From assembly GCF_003386235.1 (NCBI RefSeq), contig NZ_QRDZ01000038.1:27059-91058 (forward strand): a stretch of 64,000 nucleotides of DNA, written 5' to 3'. A program made the translations under genes and the position numbers. Below the pieces are notes generated by a model. That model saw only the letters and a list, made by a program, of their open reading frames with translations. It ran no database searches and was not told the DNA's origin. Below, piece after piece: positions 8,039 to 17,984 of this stretch. This DNA comes from Cohnella phaseoli (GTDB taxonomy: Bacteria > Bacillota > Bacilli > Paenibacillales > Paenibacillaceae). Position 1 is the stretch's first letter. Every line of letters starts with the position of its first letter.

Positions 8039-9001
8039 ATGGCTCGTAATACCCCGATCGCGTCGGAGCGAAAGCCGGCATATGGCGGTGCGGAGAAAAG
8101 CTATTTCAAACGACTGGCGGGACAATGGGATATTCAGCTGATGGTGGTTCCTGCTCTGCTGCTCATTATTGTTTTTCAATACATTCCGATGTACGGGGTG
8201 CTGCTGGGATTTCAGGACTACAGCCTGTTTAAAGGCTTTCTCGATAGCCCATGGGTCGGGTTGAAGCATTTCGAAGCGTTCTTCAACGATCCCGATTTTA
8301 ATCGGGTGATCCGCAATACGATCGTAATCAGCTTTTTGAAATTTTTTATCGGGTTCCCGGCTCCGATCATCCTGGCTCTCATGTTGAACGAAGTGAGCAA
8401 GCTGGCGTTCAAGCGGGTCATTCAGACGGTCAGCTACCTGCCGCATTTTATGTCGTGGGTCATCGTTGCCGGCATGGTGTCTTCCATGCTGTCGACGGAT
8501 AACGGGAGCATTAACATGCTGTTACAGCAATTAAACTTGATTGACGAGCCGATCAGCTTTCTCTCGCTTCCCGAATACTTCTGGAGCATTCTGGTCGTGA
8601 CGGACGTGTGGAAGAGCATCGGATTCGGTTCGATTATTTACCTTGCCGCCATTGCCGGCGTTAATCCGCAGATGTACGAAGCGGCGGCGATCGACGGGGC
8701 CAGCAAGTTTAAGATGACGTATCTGATAACGATTCCTTCGATCATGCCCGTCATTATCATTTTCATGATTCTGGCGATCGGGAATCTGCTCAGCGCCGGA
8801 TTCGAAGATATCCTGCTGCTCGCGAACGCGGGCATTCGCGAAGTATCCGATGTCATCGATGTGTACGTGTATCGCATCGGAATTGAGAATCAGCGGTTCT
8901 CCTACGCGACCGCCATCGGCTTGTTCAAAGCGATTATCAGCGTTGCCTTGTTGACCATCGCCAACTTCGCGGCTAGAAAAAGCGGAAACAGCTTGTGGTA
9001 A
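8039..9001 (+). CDS. ABC sugar transporter permease, LplB-like
   Basis: A 320-residue membrane permease of the binding-protein-dependent importers for oligosaccharides. It has six hydrophobic segments and the cytoplasmic EAA loop YEAAAIDGASKFK near residue 212, which docks the ATPase. I prefer the ATG at 8039 over 8033 because GAAGGGAG ends only one base before 8033 but 7 bases before 8039. It is the first gene of the operon, 32 bp after the operator. No ATP-binding subunit is encoded nearby; this class normally borrows an MsmX-type ATPase encoded elsewhere. Confidence 0.93.
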   Translation: MARNTPIASERKPAYGGAEKSYFKRLAGQWDIQLMVVPALLLIIVFQYIPMYGVLLGFQDYSLFKGFLDSPWVGLKHFEAFFNDPDFNRVIRNTIVISFLKFFIGFPAPIILALMLNEVSKLAFKRVIQTVSYLPHFMSWVIVAGMVSSMLSTDNGSINMLLQQLNLIDEPISFLSLPEYFWSILVVTDVWKSIGFGSIIYLAAIAGVNPQMYEAAAIDGASKFKMTYLITIPSIMPVIIIFMILAIGNLLSAGFEDILLLANAGIREVSDVIDVYVYRIGIENQRFSYATAIGLFKAIISVALLTIANFAARKSGNSLW

Positions 9002-9034
9002 ACGCATGGCCAACAGAGAAAGGAATGAGACCGA

Positions 9035-9934
9035 ATGCATAGATTAACCGCCGGAGACAGATTGATGTACGGCGCGATTTACATCTCGCTGTGCGTGCTT
9101 GGCTTTGCAACCTTCTATCCCTTCTGGAACTCGGCTGTCATCTCGTTCAACAACGGGATGGATACCGCGTTAGGCGGAGTTACCTTCTGGCCTCGCGATT
9201 TTACGCTCGATAACTATCACATTGTCTTTAAGGACAAAAGGATTGTCGACGGCTTCATCATTTCGATTCTAAGAACGATTGCAGGGACGTTCCTTTCGAT
9301 TATGAGCACCGCGATATTCGCGTACGGAATGTCCAAGAAGGAACTGATGCACAAGAAGTTTTACATGGTCGTGTGCATCATTACGATGTACTTCAGCGGG
9401 GGATTGATTCCGTATTTCCTGCTGATTCGCGAGCTGGGCATGATGGACACTTTCTGGGTGATGGTTATTCCGGGAATGATCAGCGTGTGGAATATGATCA
9501 TTTTCCGCACCTTTTTCCAGGGGCTTCCCGACGGTCTCGAGGAATCGGCAAAGATGGACGGCTGCAACAACTGGGGTGTGCTTTTCCGAATTGCGCTGCC
9601 GCTGTCCGGTCCCGTTATCGCCACGCTTTCGTTATTTACGGCGGTCTACCATTGGAACGATTGGTTTGCGCCAAGCATTTTCATTAACAATCCCGAGTTG
9701 CTGCCGATTCAAACCAAGCTGCAGCAGATTCTGAACTCCAACATTATGAGCGAGCAGTTGTCGCAGATGAATTCCGCTGCGAATGCAGCCATGTCGCGCA
9801 TGAAGAGCAACATTACGACGAAGTCGCTGTCCATGGCGACGATGATGGTGGCGACCATCCCTATCGTCCTGGTCTATCCGTTCGTGCAGAAATATTTTGT
9901 AAAGGGCGTCCTGATCGGATCGCTTAAAGAGTAG
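9035..9934 (+). CDS. ABC sugar transporter permease, YtcP-like
   Basis: A 299-residue second permease, partner of the preceding gene. Segments include YISLCVLGFATFYPFWNSAV, the FAYGMSKK loop, GGLIPYFLLIRELGMMDTFW and the EAA loop EESAKMDGCNNW near residue 168. The C-terminal segment ends YPFVQKYFVKGVLIGSLKE, a signature of the YtcP/LplC group. It lies 33 bp after the first permease, with AAAGGA upstream. These pairs import complex oligosaccharides such as xylan, pectin or glucan fragments. Confidence 0.93.
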   Translation: MHRLTAGDRLMYGAIYISLCVLGFATFYPFWNSAVISFNNGMDTALGGVTFWPRDFTLDNYHIVFKDKRIVDGFIISILRTIAGTFLSIMSTAIFAYGMSKKELMHKKFYMVVCIITMYFSGGLIPYFLLIRELGMMDTFWVMVIPGMISVWNMIIFRTFFQGLPDGLEESAKMDGCNNWGVLFRIALPLSGPVIATLSLFTAVYHWNDWFAPSIFINNPELLPIQTKLQQILNSNIMSEQLSQMNSAANAAMSRMKSNITTKSLSMATMMVATIPIVLVYPFVQKYFVKGVLIGSLKE

Positions 9935-9987
9935 TTTGAAGCCGCGTGCTTTGAACATAAATAAAAAAACGAAAGGGGTTTTTGCAA

Positions 9988-11655
9988 GTGAGTATGTTTA
10001 AGAAGGCTTCGCTGTTATTGATGGCTTTGACGCTGTCTGCGTCTGCGGCGCTTGCAGGCTGCAGCAAGGAGTCGTCCGGAGGAGGAACTAGTCCGGACAA
10101 GACGGGCGCGGCAACCAAGGAGAGCGAAGGGAATTCCGCAGGCGGTTTTGTATTCGGAGAAACGCCGATCGAGTTCAGCTTCTACGGGAATTACGACTGG
10201 TACACGATGAATCCTTGGGGGGAAGATCCGGCTACCGCTTGGATTAAAGAGAATAAGAAAGTGAATGTGACCGCAATTCAATCCGGCGGGAATGCGCAGC
10301 AGAAATTAAGTACGATGATCGCTTCGAAAACGCTTCCGGACGTCATCTGGCTGGATCGCGGCGGCGATGTCGAAAAGCTTCGCGAGGCGGGAATGCTGGT
10401 TGCGTTCGACGACTGGCTGGATAAGTATCCGAATATGAAAAAATGGGTAGGCGAATCGACAATTAACTTGCTTCGTTCGCCGGACGGCAAGCTGTACCAA
10501 TTTCCCAACTGGTACACGACGCAGCCGAACGGAAACTCCGGATATGTCGTGAATAAGAGAATTTACGAGGAGCTGGGCTCCCCTAAGCTGGAAACGTTCG
10601 ACGACCTCTACAGCTACCTGCAGTCCGTGAAGAACAAGTACGGTTCAAGCGTGATTCCTTATGATCCGGGACTGGAAGGCCAAGGCATCGAGCTGATGGT
10701 ATCCGGATTTGCCAACGATTTCCCGAAGACATATGTCAGCATGAGAGCGGTTCCTGAAGGCGATAAGCTGACATCGCTGTTCGTTAACCCGGTCTATCGC
10801 GAGACGATGCAATTCGCCAGCAAGCTGTTCCGCGAGAAGCTGATTACGCAAGACGCTCTGACGCAAACGGAAGACCACGTGAAAGAGAAAATGTACGCTG
10901 ATAGAGTTGCCGTATTCGCAGCTTCGAGTCCGACGGAGATCGCCGCGCTCGCTGACAGCACGGTGAAGGGGGCCAATCCGAACCATCCCGGATTTATGAT
11001 GATTTGGCCGCTTCACAAGGAAGGCGTGGACAAGAACAAAGTGTGGCCGGGGGATTGGGCTCAACTGGGATGGAACGTAAGCGTCATTACCAAAAATCAC
11101 AAAAATCCGGAAGCCGTATTCGCGTTCCTGGATTGGTTCACGGGCGAGGAAGGGCAGCGGACGATTTTCTGGGGACCGGAAGGATTGTATTGGGAAGGCA
11201 CCAACGAAGAAGGCGGGCCGCTCTTCAATGATAAATATTTCTCCGAGCCGGACAAAGTATCCGAGCTGATGAACACGACGAATAACTTCCAGTGGAACGG
11301 AAACACGGTCTTTATCGATACGCGCAAAGCGGCGATCGAGATGACCTTCCCGGAAGAGAAACGCAACTGGGAGACGAGATGGCAGTCGGAAATCACCTGG
11401 AAGACGCAATTTAACGGCACTCCGTTTATTAATCTGGATCCTTCTTCGGATTCGGACGAGGGCATCATTCAGCAGAAGGTTGAGGACATTTACAAGGAAG
11501 CGACGGCCAAGGCTTTGTTCGCCAAGAACGATGCGGAGGTGCTAGCCGTGTTGGATAAAGCCGAAGCGGATGCGCAGAAAGCGGGATTTGAGAAGCTGCT
11601 CGCTTACAAGACGCAAAAATGGCAGGAAAACGTCGCCTTGATGGCCGGGAAGTAA
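9988..11655 (+). CDS. Extracellular solute-binding lipoprotein of the ABC importer
   Basis: A ~555-residue binding protein of the LipO/LplA type. The lipoprotein signal peptide ends at LAGC (lipobox) about residue 25, followed by a Ser/Gly/Lys-rich tether. The mature part shows WLDRGGDVEKLREAGMLVAF and other features of family-1-type sugar-binding proteins, with many Trp and Tyr residues suited to stacking on sugars. GTG at 9988 is chosen because AAAGGGG ends 9 bp before it; TTG 9982 and ATG 9994 are worse spaced. It would deliver oligosaccharides to the two upstream permeases. Confidence 0.92.
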   Translation: MSMFKKASLLLMALTLSASAALAGCSKESSGGGTSPDKTGAATKESEGNSAGGFVFGETPIEFSFYGNYDWYTMNPWGEDPATAWIKENKKVNVTAIQSGGNAQQKLSTMIASKTLPDVIWLDRGGDVEKLREAGMLVAFDDWLDKYPNMKKWVGESTINLLRSPDGKLYQFPNWYTTQPNGNSGYVVNKRIYEELGSPKLETFDDLYSYLQSVKNKYGSSVIPYDPGLEGQGIELMVSGFANDFPKTYVSMRAVPEGDKLTSLFVNPVYRETMQFASKLFREKLITQDALTQTEDHVKEKMYADRVAVFAASSPTEIAALADSTVKGANPNHPGFMMIWPLHKEGVDKNKVWPGDWAQLGWNVSVITKNHKNPEAVFAFLDWFTGEEGQRTIFWGPEGLYWEGTNEEGGPLFNDKYFSEPDKVSELMNTTNNFQWNGNTVFIDTRKAAIEMTFPEEKRNWETRWQSEITWKTQFNGTPFINLDPSSDSDEGIIQQKVEDIYKEATAKALFAKNDAEVLAVLDKAEADAQKAGFEKLLAYKTQKWQENVALMAGK

Positions 11656-11701
11656 TCTCGAATGCGGATTCAACGATTATAGCTGAGAGGCGGTAAAAAA
11701 A

Positions 11702-14700
11702 ATGCGTATTCGCAATGAGCTGAAGCGGCGCTGGCGACGTCACTTGTATGTGCTGCTGGCATGCCTGGTCACGGCGTCAAGCTTTACACCCGGCAGCCCC
11801 GGAGGAAAGGCTTCCGCAGCAGAGCCGCAAGCACCGATTTACACCGTGGCTTCCTGGACTTCGGGCAATTCCGTCCTAACGGATGCAGGCGCAGCGGTAA
11901 CTGCGACGGATGGCATTAACAAAGCTCAATCGGCAATTAGCGCTGTCGGATCGGGGTTGAAGTATGATTCGCAGGGCGGGGCGGTAGGAGGTCCGGACGG
12001 AGGACTTGTCGACTGGCGCGACGGTTACGCTGATGTCGGCGGCAGTCCAGTCCCGACGAAGTACTGGCTGGCAGTCGTCTCGACCAAAAATTTTAAGAGC
12101 CTGACCCTCTCTTCCGAGCAGAAGTCCGGAAACTCGGGACCGAAGCATTTCAATGTGGAAATCAGCGTGGACAACACGAATTGGACGCTGTTGAAGTCGC
12201 TTGCGCTTCCTGCGGCTACGTATACTTGCCCGGGAGACACGTGCAGATTGACGGATTTCCCGCTTCCCGAAGAGGCGGACGACAAAGCTGCAGTCTACAT
12301 CCGCTGGGGCGTCGTTTCCGGAGAGGCTGCCAATCCGTCCAGAACTTTGGGGGATTACGGAGTTAACATTCTTAGAAATGTTGTCGTTAAAGGCGAAGCG
12401 GTCGAGGGGGCGAACATTCCCGTCGATACGCAGGCTCCGAGCGTTCCTGCGAACGTAGCGGGCGTCGGGCTGACCGATACGAGCATCAGATTGAACTGGG
12501 ATGCTTCCACCGACAACGAAGAGCTCAAAGGATATCATATTTATCGCGATGGAACGAAGATCGGCTCGTCTGTCGCTGTTTCCTACACGGACTCCGCCGG
12601 TCTTGCTAGAGACACGTCTTATGAATACTATGTGACGGCCTATGACGCAGCGGGTAACGAATCTGCCGCAAGCGCCGCGGTCCAGGTTCGGACGAGAGCC
12701 GCAGCCAAAACGAATCTCGCGTCTTGGGTCATTGCGAACTCGGGAGACGAAGGCGTTATCGCGGCGACGGCCGGCTCGTACAAGGGGGCAGCCACGCTGC
12801 AAAACTCCGGGGGCGTATTCGAAGCGGTCGATGCCGGCCAGTCTTCCATCAGCTATCAAGGCTGGGACGGCGGAGAAAATAAGAAGTACTGGCTCGTTGC
12901 CGTGCCGACTAAAGGGTTCCAGAACATCGCCGTGACATCGGATCAGAACTCCTCCGGCTCCGGCCCCAGAGATTTTAAGCTGCAAATGAGTACGGACAAT
13001 CGGACTTGGACGGATGTTCCGAATACAAATCTTACGATGTCCGTATCCAATTATAACTGCGCGAACGACGCTTGCAAGTTGAACAATGCTCCGCTTTCCG
13101 CCAACGCGGACGACCGCGATCTTCTGTACTTGCGGTGGATTGTCAATTCCAATGTCAATACGAACGGAATGGCCGGCGGAATCGGCGGCTCGGGATCTAG
13201 CAGAATCAGAAATATTCAAATTTCGGGCGAGCAGATTCCGGGAGCCGAGATTGTCGTTCCGACAATCGATATGACCAGCAGCCCTAGATCCAGCGCTGTG
13301 GAAGTGTTGAACAACGCTCCTGTTGTCGTGAAATTCAACAAGGCGATCAAGCTTAACGAAGGGCACTCGATCGGAATTAAAGATCAACACGATACGCCAA
13401 TGGCGGGCGTTGCGGCATCGGTCGTGTCCGGCAATCAATTGCACGTTTCTCATCCCGATTTTATTCACGGAAACTCTTATACGGTAACCATTCCGAAGGA
13501 AGCGATCAGCGGAACGGACGATTCGAGTCTTATTCGCGATGTGATCTGGAGCTTTACAATTAAAGAATCTCCGGTAAAGCCCAAGCTGTTTAATATGACC
13601 TTCAATGGGGATCCGCGGACGAGCATCGGGTTCGCTTGGTACACGGATCAGATGACGGGAACCGTGGTAGAAGTCGTGGAAGCTTCTCAGATGACAGGGA
13701 ACGCGTTCCCTGCTGCAGGCGCGAAGGGATATGAAGGGAAGGCCGAGGAGGTCGCAACCTTCATGACGGCTAGCGACCGCGGTACGAACGCCAAAACGAA
13801 ATTTTACAGTCACAAAGCGATTGCCGATGGCTTGAAGCCTGGAACGGCGTACAAGTATCGGGTAGGAAACGGGGAAGCCGGCTCTTGGAGTCCGATCGGC
13901 TCGTTCACAACGGACTCGGCCGAGCATCAGAGCTACCGTTTTATCGTTGGCGCCGATTCTCAATCTTCCAGTCTGTCCGGCTTCGAACCGTGGGGAGACA
14001 CGTTCAGGAAAGCCGTCGATTTCATTGGCGATCCCAAGTTTCTCATCGTGGCGGGAGATCTTGTAGACAACGGGGATTTGGAGTCGCATTGGCAATGGAT
14101 GTTTACGGTTGCCGAGGATTCGCTGCTCAAGGTGCCGTACGTCCCGGTTCTTGGCGGGCACGAGGTGAACGATTACGACGGCGACGTAACGACGGATAAC
14201 GATAACTTCTACTATCATTTCAATGTGCCGAAGCAGGTCGTTGAGGATACTCATCCAGGCTCCGTCTATTCTTTTGAATACGGCGATGCGTTGTACATGG
14301 TCTTCAATTCGCAGTATGAAGGCGGACTTGCCGCTAACGGCAAAGACATCGATTGGGAGGATCCGCAATTCCGAGCTCAAGTGGACTGGATGAGAAATAC
14401 GGTTGCCCGGACGGACAAGAAGTGGAAGTTCGTGACTTTCCATAAAAGTCCGTACGCTTCCGGAGACAATTCCGCGATGTACGAGGACAGCCGAGTACAG
14501 TTCTACAGGCAGCATCTGATTCCAGTGTTCGACGAGTTGGGCATCGACATGGTGTTCGAGGCGCACGATCATATGTATATGAGATCCTTCCAGATGTACG
14601 GCAACGAGGTCGTGCTGAAGTCGGAGATCGCCTTCGACGAGAACGGCCATGCCGTAAATCCCAAAGGGACGGTATATTTGATGCCTAACGCCTTGGGGAA

Positions 14701-17700
14701 CAAATTCTACACTAAGCAGCAGTGGCTGTATGAATTCGACAAGAATTGGAATCCGGTGATCAAGAAGGACGAACACGGCCAGCCGATTCCGTACGATCAT
14801 TTCTTCGCGGACGTGAACGAACAGCCGGCGAAAAAGATGTTCACGGACGTAGCGATCGACGATAAGACGCTGTCGTTCAAATCATATACCGCCGCGGTTG
14901 CCGACGAGGGACAACTCGGAACGGTAGGGAATGGCTTGATCGAATATGACAAATACGGCATTAAGAGAACGGATGTAAAGCCTGAGCGAGTAGAGCGGGC
15001 GCGTGCGGTCATGCAGGAGAACGACGCCGTTCTGACGTGGAAGGCTCCTTCCGGCGGCGCAGAACCGGTGCGGGGCTTCAGAATTTACGAGAAGCACGAC
15101 AAGGTGGCTACGCACTGGAGCGCGTATATTCCGGTTGAGCAGGGGAAAACGGAATATAGCTATACGATCCCGGGTCTCAATCCGGCTAAAAGGTATAATT
15201 TTGTCGTGAAAGCCGTCGGTACAAGAATGAACTCCGATCCGGTCGAAGCGGCAACGATGGACGGCCCGGACGAGAACGAGCCGCCGTCGGCGCCGGCGAA
15301 CTTGAAAGGGGAAGCGGTGTCTCAATTCCAGGTGCGGTTGACCTGGCAGCCGTCTCCGGGCAATGTTGCGGTATCCGGCTATGACGTATATCGCGACGGC
15401 GTAAAAATCGGACACACAGCCCCATCCGTCACTTCTTTTACGGATCTCGGATTGGCGGCCGGAACAGCTTACAGCTATTATGTTATCGCGCTAAACTCCA
15501 TCGATCTTGGATCGCTGCCAAGCCATACGGTCGCCGTTACGACCAAGCAGCCTGCATCGGGTGAAGGGCCTCACAAGCCGTTCCCGCAGCACGCTGCATA
15601 TGTCGGCGGTTCAATTAAGCCGAATCATGTGACGCAGGCGGAGATGGATGCTACGGTTATTCGCTTGTACAGGGAATGGAAGCAGAAATATTTGCAAGCT
15701 AATCCTTACGATTCGTCGCAGAAGTACGTATGGTATACCGACGATCTGGACCGGGACGATCTGGAAAGCTGGGAGCCATTGGAAGGCGGCGGTTCGTACT
15801 TCCCGATAACCGTATCGGAAGCGCACGGCTACGGGATGATGATCACCGCGTTGATGGCGGGGCGCGATCCGGCGGCGCAAGATGATTTTGACGCCATGTA
15901 CCGTTACTTCAGAGCGCATCCAAGCGAAATCAATCCGCAGCTGATGGCTTGGCGCCAGGGGGATACGGGGACGGAGATCATTGACGTCAGCGGCGTCGAT
16001 TCCGCTACGGACGGCGATATGGACATAGCCTATTCTCTGTTGCTTGCCGATCAGCAATGGGGGAGCCAGGGAGATATCAACTACCTGGAGGAGGCCAAAA
16101 AGGTCATTCGCGCGATTATGGACAGCGAGGTCTATCAGACCGATTGGACGCTCAGAATTGCCGATTGGGCGACATCGGGCAAGTATGCCGGCGCAACTCG
16201 TGCTTCCGATTTTATGCTGCAGCATATGAAGGACTACGGGACCGTCACGGGAGATGAGCGCTGGGGACGGACGGTCGACGGAACCTATCGCGTGATCGAC
16301 GAAATATTCAAGAATTACAGTCCTAACGCGGGGCTGCTGCCCGACTTCATCGTTAAGCAGGGAGACCGGTTTGTACCGGCGGAGCCTTACTGGCTGGAAT
16401 CCGAGCACGACGGAGATTACTATTACAATTCCTCCCGCGTGCCGTGGAGAATCGCGACGGATTATCTGGTTACGGGAGACAAACGGGCCAAGGATCAGTT
16501 GACGACGCTTAATCGGTGGATACGCGGCCAAACGCAGAACGATCCGAGCCGTATTTTCTCGGGGTATAAGCTGGATGGTTCGGCAGGGCTGCAAGCTTCG
16601 GTAGAAGACGAATGGCAGGATATCACGTTTATTGCTCCGTTTATGGTAAGCGCGACAATCGACGCGGGCAATCAGCAGTGGTTAAACGATCTGTGGGATT
16701 ACAGCGCGGCGATCGACACCGAGGACGAGGTCTACTTCGGGAACAACATCCGCATGCTCAGTATGATCGTAGTCTCCGGCAACTGGTGGTCGCCGACATT
16801 TGTCGACGCCGAAGCGCCGACGGCTCCGGTCATCGATTATGCGAATCCGGCGTCTAGCTCGGCGATCGAGCTGAGATGGCTGGCATCCAGCGATAATCTG
16901 GGAGTGGCTGGCTACGAGGTTTACCGGGACGGCCAGTTGATCGCGACAACGAACAAGACGCAGTACAAGGATGTCGGGCTGACGGCCAACAAGCAGTATG
17001 CGTACATGGTCATCGCCTTTGATGCCGCGGGGAACAAATCCAAAGCGAGCAACATGAGATTGGTGACGACGAAGCGGCAAGAGAGTGGACCTTCGAGCCC
17101 AGGGGGGCCGTTGCCTGGAGGGACTGAGCCGGCTAATCCGACCGGACCGACGAAGCCGCAAGAGCCTGCGAATCCGTCTAATCCGGGAAGCTCTCTCCCC
17201 GAGCTTAAGGACATTGGCAAGCACTGGGCGGAGAAAGAGATTTCTCGAGCTGTGCAGCAAGGGCTCATCAAGGGATACTCCGATCAATCGTTCAGGCCGA
17301 ACAATCCGATCACAAGGGCCGAATTCGCAGTTATTCTAGTTAGAGCGCTTCAACTTTCGGGCAGCGGAAGTTTGTCCAAGTTCAAGGATGAGCGCAGCGT
17401 GGGAACATGGGCCAAAGAGGCGATAGCGATCGCAACGGAGGCCGGGATCGTGACGGGGTATGCAGACGGCACCTTCCGCCCCAATGCGATTGTAACTCGC
17501 ACCGAGATGGCGGTCATGCTGATGAGAGCGATCGGGCTCTCGGAACTGATCTCGAGCCGAACGAGTTTTGCGGACGACAAGGATATTCCTTCATGGGCGA
17601 AAGCATCTATTGAGGAGATTCGGAAGCTGGGCATTATGCAAGGCCGCGGGAACGATCGATTCGAGCCCGGGGCAACTGCGACGAGAGCCGAAGCAGTCGT

Positions 17701-17740
17701 AACGATCCTAAGGCTGCTGGACTTTATTAAAGACAAATAG
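11702..17740 (+). CDS. Wall-anchored purple-acid-phosphatase-like / GH8 chimera with FN3 and SLH domains
   Basis: A 2012-residue exoenzyme. After a signal peptide (about residues 1-38), the domains in order are: two related carbohydrate-binding-like domains (46-233, 333-513; shared KYWL and NWT/TWT motifs) split by an FN3 domain (243-330); a bacterial Ig-like domain (518-620); a purple-acid-phosphatase-type N domain (625-737); a metallophosphoesterase domain (741-1020: GADSQ, GDLVDNG, LGGHE, FHKSPY, EAHDHMY); two FN3 domains (1095-1283); a GH8 domain (1290-1700) with catalytic-Glu motif VSEAHGYGMM and ATDGDMDIAY; FN3 (1703-1790); a Pro-rich linker; three SLH domains (1833-2012). The usual metal-ligand Asn of GNHE is Gly here. 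GH8 enzymes include lichenases, endoglucanases and chitosanases. AGGCGG lies upstream of the ATG. It follows the transporter genes by 46 bp. Confidence 0.9.
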   Translation: MRIRNELKRRWRRHLYVLLACLVTASSFTPGSPGGKASAAEPQAPIYTVASWTSGNSVLTDAGAAVTATDGINKAQSAISAVGSGLKYDSQGGAVGGPDGGLVDWRDGYADVGGSPVPTKYWLAVVSTKNFKSLTLSSEQKSGNSGPKHFNVEISVDNTNWTLLKSLALPAATYTCPGDTCRLTDFPLPEEADDKAAVYIRWGVVSGEAANPSRTLGDYGVNILRNVVVKGEAVEGANIPVDTQAPSVPANVAGVGLTDTSIRLNWDASTDNEELKGYHIYRDGTKIGSSVAVSYTDSAGLARDTSYEYYVTAYDAAGNESAASAAVQVRTRAAAKTNLASWVIANSGDEGVIAATAGSYKGAATLQNSGGVFEAVDAGQSSISYQGWDGGENKKYWLVAVPTKGFQNIAVTSDQNSSGSGPRDFKLQMSTDNRTWTDVPNTNLTMSVSNYNCANDACKLNNAPLSANADDRDLLYLRWIVNSNVNTNGMAGGIGGSGSSRIRNIQISGEQIPGAEIVVPTIDMTSSPRSSAVEVLNNAPVVVKFNKAIKLNEGHSIGIKDQHDTPMAGVAASVVSGNQLHVSHPDFIHGNSYTVTIPKEAISGTDDSSLIRDVIWSFTIKESPVKPKLFNMTFNGDPRTSIGFAWYTDQMTGTVVEVVEASQMTGNAFPAAGAKGYEGKAEEVATFMTASDRGTNAKTKFYSHKAIADGLKPGTAYKYRVGNGEAGSWSPIGSFTTDSAEHQSYRFIVGADSQSSSLSGFEPWGDTFRKAVDFIGDPKFLIVAGDLVDNGDLESHWQWMFTVAEDSLLKVPYVPVLGGHEVNDYDGDVTTDNDNFYYHFNVPKQVVEDTHPGSVYSFEYGDALYMVFNSQYEGGLAANGKDIDWEDPQFRAQVDWMRNTVARTDKKWKFVTFHKSPYASGDNSAMYEDSRVQFYRQHLIPVFDELGIDMVFEAHDHMYMRSFQMYGNEVVLKSEIAFDENGHAVNPKGTVYLMPNALGNKFYTKQQWLYEFDKNWNPVIKKDEHGQPIPYDHFFADVNEQPAKKMFTDVAIDDKTLSFKSYTAAVADEGQLGTVGNGLIEYDKYGIKRTDVKPERVERARAVMQENDAVLTWKAPSGGAEPVRGFRIYEKHDKVATHWSAYIPVEQGKTEYSYTIPGLNPAKRYNFVVKAVGTRMNSDPVEAATMDGPDENEPPSAPANLKGEAVSQFQVRLTWQPSPGNVAVSGYDVYRDGVKIGHTAPSVTSFTDLGLAAGTAYSYYVIALNSIDLGSLPSHTVAVTTKQPASGEGPHKPFPQHAAYVGGSIKPNHVTQAEMDATVIRLYREWKQKYLQANPYDSSQKYVWYTDDLDRDDLESWEPLEGGGSYFPITVSEAHGYGMMITALMAGRDPAAQDDFDAMYRYFRAHPSEINPQLMAWRQGDTGTEIIDVSGVDSATDGDMDIAYSLLLADQQWGSQGDINYLEEAKKVIRAIMDSEVYQTDWTLRIADWATSGKYAGATRASDFMLQHMKDYGTVTGDERWGRTVDGTYRVIDEIFKNYSPNAGLLPDFIVKQGDRFVPAEPYWLESEHDGDYYYNSSRVPWRIATDYLVTGDKRAKDQLTTLNRWIRGQTQNDPSRIFSGYKLDGSAGLQASVEDEWQDITFIAPFMVSATIDAGNQQWLNDLWDYSAAIDTEDEVYFGNNIRMLSMIVVSGNWWSPTFVDAEAPTAPVIDYANPASSSAIELRWLASSDNLGVAGYEVYRDGQLIATTNKTQYKDVGLTANKQYAYMVIAFDAAGNKSKASNMRLVTTKRQESGPSSPGGPLPGGTEPANPTGPTKPQEPANPSNPGSSLPELKDIGKHWAEKEISRAVQQGLIKGYSDQSFRPNNPITRAEFAVILVRALQLSGSGSLSKFKDERSVGTWAKEAIAIATEAGIVTGYADGTFRPNAIVTRTEMAVMLMRAIGLSELISSRTSFADDKDIPSWAKASIEEIRKLGIMQGRGNDRFEPGATATRAEAVVTILRLLDFIKDK

Positions 17741-17843
17741 GCGGGCGCCTCCAAGTCGCGTTTTCTGAAAGGGAGTGAGGGGACGACGAGGCCGATATAG
17801 CCAATTCACTGGCTAACGTCGAGTGTTATGCCGAACATTACGC

Positions 17844-17897
17844 TTGTGCATCTCAAATTTGTGGTATATACTTTTCTTAAAGTTAAATCGCTTTAAC
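17844..17897 (+). promoter_or_regulatory. Kinase/GH4 promoter with LacI-type operator
   Basis: TTGTGC (17844-17849), 17 bp, TATACT (17867-17872), then the palindrome GTTAAATCGCTTTAAC at 17882-17897, beginning 9 bp after the -10 box. The palindrome closely matches the reverse complement of the site at 7991, and its placement relative to the promoter is nearly identical. The gap from 17741 to this promoter contains only a weak hairpin (TAGCCA/TGGCTA near 17800). Confidence 0.72.
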
Positions 17898-17984
17898 TAT
17901 CTATATAATTCAATTTTATTAAAGTATTGTTTCTGAATGAAATATTTAGAATAAGCGATTTGTTATTCTGGAGGAGGGGCGGCG

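Noticed and set aside
11876..14800. 974-residue antisense frame inside the phosphatase/GH8 chimera
   Set aside because: Shadow of biased codon use in the long sense gene; no domains, and the sense strand has clear signal peptide and catalytic motifs.
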